DNA of 29,467 nt. It comes from a virus. Of the stretch, positions 18,354 to 25,011 are shown one piece after another. The notes under the pieces were generated by a model. It had not been told where the DNA came from and made no database searches. It saw nothing but the letters and a program-made list of their open reading frames with translations. The stretch is from positions 1-29,467 of the IMG/VR virus record IMGVR_UViG_3300022925_000126; one strand, given 5' to 3'. Numbering within the stretch: position 1 is the first letter of the stretch; each line of letters opens with the position of its first letter. A program made the translations under genes and the position numbers.

Positions 18354-20192
18354 ATGCCAATTAACATTAGAGAAATACTTTACCCTAATGATACTGATAC
18401 CATTAAATGGGAGAAGGTCAATTATAACTTTGACCAAATCTTAGCAAATGGCGGTAAAGAGGGACCGAGAGGGACCAAGGGAGACGCTGGAGCAGTTGGT
18501 GCTACTGGTGTTAAAGGAGACAAAGGAGACCAGGGAGACCAAGGAATTAAAGGTGAAACTGGTATTTCAACCAATTTTTGGGATCAGTTTACACATGATT
18601 CAATTAGCGCAAACGTTTTAAAACCAAAAGACGGAACAAATAGTCAAGAGACTGTAGTGTTTATTGGCGATACTACATATACTGAAGGTTCTGCTGCTGG
18701 TGATTTAGATCCAAATGCACAATTTGTAGTTGGTCAAAGTAGTTCTTTATTCTATGCACAAAAATGGTTAGCATATGGAAGTGGATTAACTGACATTGCA
18801 ATTAGAGGAGAGGCTACATCAGATTATGACGGTAGTGGTACCGCAGGTACAAATTGGATTATACAACCAAACTTTGGAGGGGCAAACACTAAGTTAACTA
18901 TCCAGTCACATGTACTAAAATTAGATGCTTATGAGAAGCTGAATATTTCTAGTACAAGTGGAGTAGAATTTTTAGCAGGTGGAGCAATTGTAGTTAAACC
19001 TAGTTTTACAGCTGATGGAATTTCAACGTTTAATGATAATGTGACCGTTAATGCTGATGCTTTAATAACTGGAGAATTAACGGTTGGCGGAACCGATTCA
19101 TTCTTTAACGGAACCGGTTCTATTAATCTTCCTTCTGGAACAACAGCACAAAGAACCGCTGGAAGTCCAACTGGAGCAATTAGATATAATTCAACATCTG
19201 GAAAATTTGAAGGATATGATTCAACTTCATCAACAGAATGGATAGATTTAACTAGACTTTCTAATTCAGATAAAACAACATATGTTTCAGTTCAATTAGA
19301 TGCTGATTATTCATTAAGTGATGCTGGTAAAGTTAATCTAGTTGCTTCTGGAACTAAAACTGTTAGTGTTGGTACTTCTGACGTAAATATTATTAAAGAT
19401 ACTAAACTAACGACAGCAGATCTATATTTTCTTACTAAAGATAAGGGTATTATTTTCCCAGAAGGGTCAGATCAAACTGGACAAACTGGAAGCACCGGTG
19501 GAACTGGATTTACAGCAGGTAACCATGACTCTACATTAGACCAAAGAGCATTTAAAGATTATTTTGAAAGAGGAGATTACACTCCTACTAATCCATTAGT
19601 TCAAGTTAATCCTTCTTTGCCAGGGACTACAACAATACCGTCAAGCAGCTATAGTAACTCAAATTTTGAAGTAAACTATACTAAAGTTGGTAACCTAGTT
19701 AATGTATTCGGTCAATATGAGTTTCAAGTTGGCAACTGGTCATCATACACATCTGGAGACTTTGGATTAAAACTAGGAAGTGTTGATGAATTTAATTATA
19801 AGAATGACACTGGGTTTGATATTATTGTTAACGTAGAAGTTCACAATTTCCAAATGTCAATGACTTCTGCTGAAAATACAGCAGATCACAAGCCATATAC
19901 ATATTTTGGACTTATTAGACCAGGAGAAAACACAATCCGACTTTACTGGAGAAAGTATTCATCTGCGTCTACTGGTATACCTAGTATGCCAACTAGTCCA
20001 ACTAATGGAGGTGGTGTAACTATAGCTGAACCTGTACAGCCTGAACATTTATTAGTATACAACACTGGTTCGGCAGTAGTTCCTTCTATTCTTAGATTTA
20101 GCTTCTCAATGCCTACTGATACTGAATCATATCAAAGCATTACAGATTCTTCAGTTACTTCAAGTCCATCAGGACCGCCAACATCAAATTAA
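18354..20192 (+). CDS. Tail fibre protein with collagen-like repeat
   Basis: The 612-residue protein begins with an attachment segment (INIREILYPND then K-W-E-K-V-N-Y-N-F-D-Q-I-L) and continues with 11 Gly-X-Y triplets (residues 37-70), a collagen-like trimeric stalk common in phage fibres. Residues 85-300 are beta-rich with the fibre-type motif S-G-T-T-A-Q-R-x-A-G-S-P-T-G-A-I-R-Y-N-S-x-S-G-K-F-E-G-Y near 260-290, known from many phage tail fibre and host-specificity proteins. From about residue 400 a C-terminal domain (YTKVGNLVNVFGQYEF, later IRPGENTIRLYW) looks like a jelly-roll receptor-binding tip. It sits two bases after the giant protein gene. It is likely a trimeric host-recognition fibre; the receptor is unknown. 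Ser/Thr/Pro-rich residues end the protein. Confidence 0.8.
   Translation: MPINIREILYPNDTDTIKWEKVNYNFDQILANGGKEGPRGTKGDAGAVGATGVKGDKGDQGDQGIKGETGISTNFWDQFTHDSISANVLKPKDGTNSQETVVFIGDTTYTEGSAAGDLDPNAQFVVGQSSSLFYAQKWLAYGSGLTDIAIRGEATSDYDGSGTAGTNWIIQPNFGGANTKLTIQSHVLKLDAYEKLNISSTSGVEFLAGGAIVVKPSFTADGISTFNDNVTVNADALITGELTVGGTDSFFNGTGSINLPSGTTAQRTAGSPTGAIRYNSTSGKFEGYDSTSSTEWIDLTRLSNSDKTTYVSVQLDADYSLSDAGKVNLVASGTKTVSVGTSDVNIIKDTKLTTADLYFLTKDKGIIFPEGSDQTGQTGSTGGTGFTAGNHDSTLDQRAFKDYFERGDYTPTNPLVQVNPSLPGTTTIPSSSYSNSNFEVNYTKVGNLVNVFGQYEFQVGNWSSYTSGDFGLKLGSVDEFNYKNDTGFDIIVNVEVHNFQMSMTSAENTADHKPYTYFGLIRPGENTIRLYWRKYSSASTGIPSMPTSPTNGGGVTIAEPVQPEHLLVYNTGSAVVPSILRFSFSMPTDTESYQSITDSSVTSSPSGPPTSN
18462..18563 (+). 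repeat. Collagen-like Gly-X-Y repeat (11 triplets)
   Basis: The encoded segment reads GPR-GTK-GDA-GAV-GAT-GVK-GDK-GDQ-GDQ-GIK-GET-G. Charged K/D pairs in adjacent triplets (KGD) are typical of phage and bacterial collagen-like helices, where they stabilise trimers without hydroxyproline. Confidence 0.9.
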
Positions 20193-20195
20193 TAA

Positions 20196-21020
20196 ATGAT
20201 AACTAAGATTTTAGACATAGTAAATTGGGTTCGAACCCTAGATAAAAAAGTAATCGCCTTTATTGGAGGGGCGATACTTGTTTTATTTATGATGCAGCAA
20301 TGTAATCGTATCAGTGAGTTAAAAACTGAAATTAAGCAAGTTGAGGCTCAAGCTGAGAATAATCTAAACAACTACATTGCAGCAAATGACTCAATTAAGT
20401 ATTTTAGAACCTTAAACGGAGATATGGTCGCTCAAATTTCAAGCTACCAATTCACTGTTGAGGATTTACAAAGGGCAAACGGTAACTTGTTGAAAAAATA
20501 CAGAAGATCGCTTCAATTAAATAAAGAACTTGAAGGGGTTAAGAATCTGCTTGAGAGCGAGTTACAAATAAAGGATAGCATTATTGCATCTACCAGTTCA
20601 ACTAGATTAAGCGACAGCACTGATTTAATCGAGTTTAAAGATTATGTAGACTATGGAGATGGCAATTCTAGAGACCTTTCAGGTTCGTTAATTGTAACTA
20701 AACTTGATAGTGCTCTTGCAGCATCTGATGTTAAGATTAGATTAAGTCAATCAATTACACTAAGAGCAGCAGTTGAAGAAGTCGATGGAAGGGATCAAAT
20801 TAAGATTTCTACAGGCTACCCTGGTTTAACGATCGGTTCAATTGAGAATATAAATTTGATAAATAATAAGTTAAACGCAGCACCATATACTAAGAAAGCT
20901 GGATGGTCAGTTGGAATTGGAGTAGGATATGGGGTTATGTTAAATAATGGACAGCAATTAGGATTTGGCCCAACAATTGGAGCACACCTAATCTGGTCAC
21001 CAAAATGGTTAAGATTTTAA
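20196..21020 (+). CDS. Putative envelope-spanning protein (N-terminal TM, coiled coil, C-terminal outer-membrane-type strands)
   Basis: The 274-residue protein has a short positively flanked N-terminus, one transmembrane segment at about residues 18-35 (VIAFIGGAILVLFMM), and a long helical region (40-130) with heptad-like spacing and many E/K/Q/N. A polar beta-prone region follows to about 230. The last 39 residues have alternating Gly/aromatic/hydrophobic residues (WSVGIGVGYGVML, GFGPTIGAHLIW) and end in a terminal Phe, as in bacterial outer-membrane beta-barrel strands recognised by the BAM machinery. This layout could anchor in the inner membrane, cross the periplasm and insert in the outer membrane, as a spanin would. 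Alternatives are a host-envelope-targeted injection factor or an N-terminally anchored accessory protein. It lies 3 bp after the fibre gene, an odd place for a lysis gene. The function is inferred from topology only. Confidence 0.6.
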   Translation: MITKILDIVNWVRTLDKKVIAFIGGAILVLFMMQQCNRISELKTEIKQVEAQAENNLNNYIAANDSIKYFRTLNGDMVAQISSYQFTVEDLQRANGNLLKKYRRSLQLNKELEGVKNLLESELQIKDSIIASTSSTRLSDSTDLIEFKDYVDYGDGNSRDLSGSLIVTKLDSALAASDVKIRLSQSITLRAAVEEVDGRDQIKISTGYPGLTIGSIENINLINNKLNAAPYTKKAGWSVGIGVGYGVMLNNGQQLGFGPTIGAHLIWSPKWLRF

Positions 21021-21021
21021 T

Positions 21022-23121
21022 ATGGCACAATCATCAACATACTACAGAATTGACGAAGATGTATTGTTAGAGTTCGTATATCACGATCAGTCTAACCCTG
21101 CAGCATATGACATCGAGGTCGATGACAATGGTAGTGAGATAAAAATTCTCAATACGGTTGATGGGGATCCATTCTCGAAAAGACACTTAATTCATGAGCT
21201 CGGAGGAGACGTTGTTAATTTCGACGTTACCTATTCTGCAGGATATCTTGTTATCGAAGGATTTGCAGCTCGTAAATTACTTCTACAATCAGGTAAAACT
21301 TACAAATTCAACCTCGGAGACGGTACTGGAAATTATATTCCAGTTGCTAGTAACTTTAAAATTAAAGGAACTGTAGGTACTGGAAGTTATTCAACCGTAA
21401 ATGGAAACACAATTTTGACATTTACTCCAGTAACTAATGGACTTGCTGAATATTATTATGATGACTTAGCTTCTCCGTTAATTGGCGGAGTTATTAGTGT
21501 TTCTGAAAAGGCAAATCCATTATTTGCAAATCCAGATGAGAATACTGGAAATGATATTAATCAAATTATTGGTAGATACCATGCAGTTCAAGCTCCTGGT
21601 GATTCTACAAAATGGGCTCTACTAGGATATGATTCTACCGGAGCATACCAGCAATTTAACTATATTAATAATAACACTGATTGGTTAGGGGAAGATGAGA
21701 CTGATTTGTTAGCTTCTCAGGCAAATGCTACAGCATCAATCAATTTTATTAGATACGATAAAATTAGACTACACTTAAGAAGTGGTTATAATTTTGCAAG
21801 TAGAGGATATGAAGGTTTCTTATTCCAAGTATTAGCAGATAGAGCTAGTGGAGTACAAAATAACCTAACTCAATTAGTTTACTTAAACCAGTCTAATTAC
21901 GAGATTTCAAATCCAAAACCATTTATTCTTGGAGAGACACTATTCTCTAAATTTATTGAAATTAAGTTCCCAACTGTTTTAGCAAATCAGAACCCTCAGT
22001 TTAATGATGTATTCTATGGCGATGGTAATGCTAATAGTTCAGATTTAGACCCAACTTCAAACTATGGAGTTGTATTTAGTCTAATCGACAGATTATCGAC
22101 TGAGGATGGATACGATTATATCTATACTGCTGAGGAAAATGCGTTCACTATTTCAAGAGAGGACGAATACCAAGATTTTACAGCAGTTATCGAAGAGGCA
22201 AATGACGGGGATTACTTTAAGATTTATGGAGAAAGAGATGGTAGTGCAAGCGCATTCGAAGCTTACGTATTAAACAGGATTAATACCTCATCAGATGACA
22301 TTATCGTTATCTATGGTGTAGAATTATACGAACAAATCGGGATGGGTCAAGTTAAAACGTTCGATACAACGTTTACTCAAACTGAAGATTTTGCAAACCC
22401 TATCATTTTCCGACCAGTTGTAATGAATGCGAATACGGCGGTTAACTTCTCAATCGACGTTACAATGAGAATTTATAACGAGACTGACAATACGCAAATC
22501 GTTAAGAAGGCAAGTTTAACCTATAATTCAGCAGCTAAATACGGTAAAAAACTACAGACAATAAATATATCTGGTAGAAACACAGTAACTGAGGTATTTA
22601 ATACTCTTCCGAATCTTTCACAGAACAGAAGTATTAGAGAGGCAATTGTTGCTTCAATACCAAGATCAACTAAGAACGTTAAAACATTTATTGAGAGATA
22701 TAATGTAGTTGCAGCAGTTAACCCTGCAGAAGTTTCAATCACTGAGCTTGGACAACTTAATAGTATCATAGATTTGAATAGCCCACAATATCTTGCTTCA
22801 AATCAACTAGAAATTGGAGTCTATCCAATGGACAACTACTATAAGTTTAAGATTGTAAGAAAGAATGGCGACGATTTTGAAGCAATGGACTTCACGTCAG
22901 TTGAGAATATGACTCTTAATTTTATTGATGGACAGGTTCGTAAGAAATTTAACCACATCTGTAATAGAGACGTTGATATGAGTAAAGGAGAGGTTCTATT
23001 TAAAATAGATAGTGGAAATGCTATCGAAATTAGAGCAATGCAAACTAACTCATTCTATATTGGATTAAATAATGGTAGTGAAGAAACTATTGTTATCAAA
23101 GGAAGCTTTACAGTTGAATAA
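21022..23121 (+). CDS. Large virion structural protein, unrecognised
   Basis: The 699-residue protein begins one base after the previous stop and overlaps the next gene by TAATG. The sequence is beta-rich throughout, acidic and rich in Asn, Thr and Tyr, without signal peptide or membrane segments. Residues 105-150 form a beta-strand stretch (NGNTILTFTPVTNGLAEYYYDD); residues 475-515 contain a strand-rich segment (VNFSIDVTMRIYNE). Near residue 640 a short segment has H-I-C-N-R-D-V-D. I see no enzymatic motif. Its translational coupling to the tail-tube-fold gene suggests a tail or baseplate part made in step with it. The family was not identified. A structural role rests on location, size and codon use that matches the other virion genes. 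Confidence 0.65.
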   Translation: MAQSSTYYRIDEDVLLEFVYHDQSNPAAYDIEVDDNGSEIKILNTVDGDPFSKRHLIHELGGDVVNFDVTYSAGYLVIEGFAARKLLLQSGKTYKFNLGDGTGNYIPVASNFKIKGTVGTGSYSTVNGNTILTFTPVTNGLAEYYYDDLASPLIGGVISVSEKANPLFANPDENTGNDINQIIGRYHAVQAPGDSTKWALLGYDSTGAYQQFNYINNNTDWLGEDETDLLASQANATASINFIRYDKIRLHLRSGYNFASRGYEGFLFQVLADRASGVQNNLTQLVYLNQSNYEISNPKPFILGETLFSKFIEIKFPTVLANQNPQFNDVFYGDGNANSSDLDPTSNYGVVFSLIDRLSTEDGYDYIYTAEENAFTISREDEYQDFTAVIEEANDGDYFKIYGERDGSASAFEAYVLNRINTSSDDIIVIYGVELYEQIGMGQVKTFDTTFTQTEDFANPIIFRPVVMNANTAVNFSIDVTMRIYNETDNTQIVKKASLTYNSAAKYGKKLQTINISGRNTVTEVFNTLPNLSQNRSIREAIVASIPRSTKNVKTFIERYNVVAAVNPAEVSITELGQLNSIIDLNSPQYLASNQLEIGVYPMDNYYKFKIVRKNGDDFEAMDFTSVENMTLNFIDGQVRKKFNHICNRDVDMSKGEVLFKIDSGNAIEIRAMQTNSFYIGLNNGSEETIVIKGSFTVE

Positions 23122-23672
23122 TGATTCTAAATAGTAGAAATAATACATACGATTTTAGGTTCCCTAGAAACTTTATCCCAGATGAAGTAGCAGATAAGTA
23201 CAGAAAGTACCTTGCTAAGATTCCAGGTAATATAATGGCGGAGCCAATCGACTTTGTAAATTATTCAGTACAGGGTCTTAATGTTCCTGGGATTAGCTTT
23301 GATCCAGTAACTCAAAATGACTGGGATGGTACTACAAGATATCATCGAGGTTCTCAACCAATTCAGAATACAGTAGAGAGGCAATTTACAGTAACAATGC
23401 AGTTGCTTGACGGGTTCATTAACTACTGGATTATGCAAGATACCCTTTTATATTATTATTCAAGAGGAACTAAGGATCCGTTTACTCAAGACCTAACACT
23501 AAGGGTACTTGATGCTGAAGGTGCGAGTGTTGCATTCTTTAAATTTGAAAACCCAATTATGAACTCAATTAATGAGTTAACCCTGAACATGAGTGATAAT
23601 GTTGCTGACTTCAGTACATTTGAAGTTACATTCTATTATAACAAGATAGATTTACAAATCGAAATTGACTAA
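23121..23672 (+). CDS. Tail-tube-fold protein (gp19/gp48/gp54-like)
   Basis: The 183-residue protein is close in size to T4 tail tube protein gp19 (163 residues). The match is in architecture: a central strand pair (R-Q-F-T-V-T-M-Q-L-L-D-G), a helix (INYWIMQDTLLYYYS) and the C-terminal pattern I-N-E-L-T-L-N-M-S-D-N-x-x-D-F-S-T-F-E-V-T-F-Y-Y-N. This parallels gp19 'VGELQLDWDSNNEIQTFEVTLALDYW'. N-terminal residues 45-60 (F-V-N-Y-S-V-Q-G-L-N-V-P-G-I) also look like the first strands of that fold. Tail tube, tube-baseplate adaptors (gp48/gp54) and gp3-type terminators share the fold, so which one this is remains open. Being one copy beside large baseplate genes, an adaptor is as likely as the main tube subunit. 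Confidence 0.65.
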   Translation: MILNSRNNTYDFRFPRNFIPDEVADKYRKYLAKIPGNIMAEPIDFVNYSVQGLNVPGISFDPVTQNDWDGTTRYHRGSQPIQNTVERQFTVTMQLLDGFINYWIMQDTLLYYYSRGTKDPFTQDLTLRVLDAEGASVAFFKFENPIMNSINELTLNMSDNVADFSTFEVTFYYNKIDLQIEID

Positions 23673-23682
23673 TATATACAAT

Positions 23683-24060
23683 ATGAAAGATATTAAGACA
23701 TTTAAAGAATACCTTCAAGAACAAAAGGTTACTGAAGACGATCTGAGAATATTAACTGAAGGGTTAGAATCAGAATGGACTGAAGAACTTGAATCAAAGG
23801 TAGACGAGGCAATCGATCAATTCGTTGCTGAATATTCTAGCGAAAATGGAGAGCTTGACATTAATAAATTTAATGATGAGTTAACTAATGAAGGTTTATT
23901 AGGATCGATTTTCGGTGGTTTAACAGGTTTTGCTCTAGGTAAATCAGTTGGTAAATTAATTGCTAAGGTATTAGGTATTCAGAAAGGAGTATTTTACGAT
24001 CTATTAACTTCAAGACTTGTGGGCGCTGCTTTAGGTGCTGCTCTTGGTAAAAAGCTATAA
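23683..24060 (+). CDS. Small protein with acidic N-half and Gly-rich hydrophobic C-half
   Basis: The start chosen is ATG 23683 (125 residues). An in-frame TTG at 23665 would overlap the upstream gene, but no ribosome signal supports it. Residues 1-65 are helical and acidic (FKEYLQEQKVTEDDLRILTEG, E/D-rich). Residues 68-125 are Gly/Ala-rich and hydrophobic, with glycine-zipper-like spacing (SIFGGLTGFALGKSVGKLI and VGAALGAALGKKL), suggesting a membrane-active or oligomer-forming segment. Two L-x-(x-)E-G sites (ILTE|G near 28, LTNE|G near 69) resemble T4 prohead protease gp21 cleavage sites (L/I-x-E); cleavage at the second would release the hydrophobic half. This is inference. It abuts the resolvase gene directly (stop then ATG) and stands at the switch from virion to replication genes. 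The function is unknown. Confidence 0.7.
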   Translation: MKDIKTFKEYLQEQKVTEDDLRILTEGLESEWTEELESKVDEAIDQFVAEYSSENGELDINKFNDELTNEGLLGSIFGGLTGFALGKSVGKLIAKVLGIQKGVFYDLLTSRLVGAALGAALGKKL

Positions 24061-24714
24061 ATGAACTACCTTTCAATCGACTTTTCCCTGAATTCTCCAG
24101 GGATATGTCTCTATAATGATAAGAGTAAGAGGTATTATTTTATCTCTTATATGAAGCCAGGTACCGGTACTAAAAAGGAACAAAAGCTTCAAGAAGAAAT
24201 GGCTCTACTGAAAGATGTCACTCTTGTTAGTCAGCCTGATTTTACAAAAGAACAAGAATTCTCAAGCGTCGAGCTAGCAAAGGTCAAAAGATATGACCGA
24301 ATGGCGGACGACATTATTAATCTAGTGTTACAAAATTGTTTTGAAGAGGATGGTTTTACGATCGCGTTTGAAGGTACGAGCTATGGTTCAAAGATGGGGA
24401 CTAATAACATGATTGACATGGCTGCTGGCGCCGCTATCCTAAAGCTCAAACTTCTTAAGACTTTAAAACCAGAAGACTTGATGACAGTTGCTCCAACCTC
24501 AATTAAGAAATTTGCTGGAAAAGGAAACATGAATAAGTCTCAATTGTTTGAAGCTTTTTTAGAGAATCGAATTGGGGACGAAAATCTAGAGAAGAGCCCT
24601 TTATATGCTTGGATTAAAGAACAAGAGTTTGGGAAAAAGATCCCAAAGCCGCTTGATGATTTAGTAGACGCGTTCTTTCTAGCAGCTATGATTTCAACCC
24701 CTGAAACCAAGTAA
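24061..24714 (+). CDS. RuvC-like Holliday junction resolvase (RNase H fold)
   Basis: The 217-residue protein starts I-D-F-S-L-N-S-P-G, placing catalytic Asp7 as in RuvC. Glu104 (I-A-F-E-G-T-S-Y-G) fits the second acidic residue, and the end D200-L-V-D203-A-F-F matches the RuvC D/H-x-x-D-A motif. A basic stretch S-I-K-K-F-A-G-K-G-N-x-x-K-S-Q (147-161) corresponds to the family's K-x(5)-G-x-G-x-x-x-K motif. All four acidic positions expected for a two-metal nuclease are present. RuvC enzymes cut four-way DNA junctions, and here the likely task is resolving branched replication intermediates before packaging, a job done in T4 by endonuclease VII (gp49). The gene is followed by the window's only long intergenic region. 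It is larger than E. coli RuvC (173 residues), with an insertion near residues 35-75. The fold is well supported; the exact substrate is inferred. Confidence 0.8.
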   Translation: MNYLSIDFSLNSPGICLYNDKSKRYYFISYMKPGTGTKKEQKLQEEMALLKDVTLVSQPDFTKEQEFSSVELAKVKRYDRMADDIINLVLQNCFEEDGFTIAFEGTSYGSKMGTNNMIDMAAGAAILKLKLLKTLKPEDLMTVAPTSIKKFAGKGNMNKSQLFEAFLENRIGDENLEKSPLYAWIKEQEFGKKIPKPLDDLVDAFFLAAMISTPETK

Positions 24715-24750
24715 CCTTATCTCTCCTTCAAAGACCTGAAAGTTATATGC

Positions 24751-24767
24751 ACCTTTGAGAAAAAGGT
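24751..24767 (+). terminator. Weak hairpin, possible terminator after the resolvase gene
   Basis: ACCTTT (24751-24756) and AAAGGT (24762-24767) form a 6-bp stem with loop GAGAA, 37 nt after the resolvase stop. The tract after it (TTCAAATTGTTC, then TTTTT at 24784-24788) is U-rich but interrupted and displaced, so intrinsic termination is only possible. Confidence 0.25.
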
Positions 24768-24810
24768 TTCAAATTGTTCTAACTTTTTGCGTGAAACTTC
24801 CTATTTCTTA

Positions 24811-24820
24811 GATATATAAT
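24811..24820 (+). promoter_or_regulatory. Candidate promoter-like element GATATATAAT
   Basis: This is a second upstream copy of the G-R-TATATA motif, 201 nt before the gp32-like ATG and just upstream of the possible gene remnant. T4 gene 32 has several promoters upstream of it, so two elements would be in keeping. There is no experimental support. Confidence 0.25.
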
Positions 24821-24824
24821 ATAT

Positions 24825-24969
24825 GATGATGTTACAAGCCAACATTCGTCCGATACAATAATCTTTAAATTAGGTCCTCAATTAGAAGGAAACGTTCAAG
24901 CGCGAAAGCTTTAAAAAAGATTTAGTATCAACCTATGGCGGTGAAACATTGTTATTTAGAGGTATATAA
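24825..24969 (+). pseudogene. Possible frameshifted or truncated coding remnant
   Basis: Two adjacent segments in different + frames look coding, with codon use like neighbouring genes. Frame one (24825-24911) reads D-D-V-T-S-Q-H-S-S-D-T-I-I-F-K-L-G-P-Q-L. Frame two (about 24898-24966) ends K-K-D-L-V-S-T-Y-G-G-E-T-L-L-F-R-G-I, then TAA at 24967. They meet near 24896-24900, where a one-base change would join them into about 46 residues. Neither segment has its own ATG. It could be a decayed gene, a sequencing error in a real small gene, or chance. I do not recognise the product. Confidence 0.25.
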
Positions 24970-24970
24970 A
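24961..24970 (+). promoter_or_regulatory. Candidate promoter-like element GGTATATAAA
   Basis: This copy lies 51 nt before the gp32-like ATG, at nearly the same distance as the copies before the 2303-residue gene and the last ORF. It contains TATAAA, close to the T4 late -10 sequence TATAAATA. The leader between it and the ATG would be about 40 nt, A/U-rich and mostly unstructured. That is the kind of RNA gp32 binds when it represses its own translation in T4; this is inference by analogy. Confidence 0.35.
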
Positions 24971-25011
24971 GTACACAATTAAACATTTTTTAAAGGTAAT
25001 TTTTAAGTATT

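Larger units (their letters stand above)
24715..25011 (+). promoter_or_regulatory. 297-bp intergenic region upstream of the gp32-like gene
   Basis: This is the only stretch of about 300 bp without an intact gene. It contains a small hairpin (24751-24767), two G-R-TATATA elements (24811 and 24961), a possible broken coding remnant (24825-24969) and an A/U-rich, G-poor leader (24972-25011) before the ATG. It likely carries the promoter and translational operator of the gp32-like gene, as the equivalent region does in T4. No tRNA or large structured RNA was recognised. Confidence 0.5.

Noticed and set aside
20227-20238. Palindrome GGGTTCGAACCC resembling a tRNA T-arm or an attachment site
   Set aside because: It lies inside the frame of the 274-residue protein (W-V-R-T-L), no acceptor, D or anticodon arms can be built around it, and no integrase is present.
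23665-23682. TTG at 23665 as start of the small Gly-rich protein gene
   Set aside because: An ATG is available 18 bp later, and the extra residues look like read-through of the intergenic bases.
24824-24862. Short ORF beginning ATGATGATG as a leader peptide gene
   Set aside because: It is only 12 codons, has no conserved-looking content and no ribosome signal; kept only as part of the intergenic region discussion.
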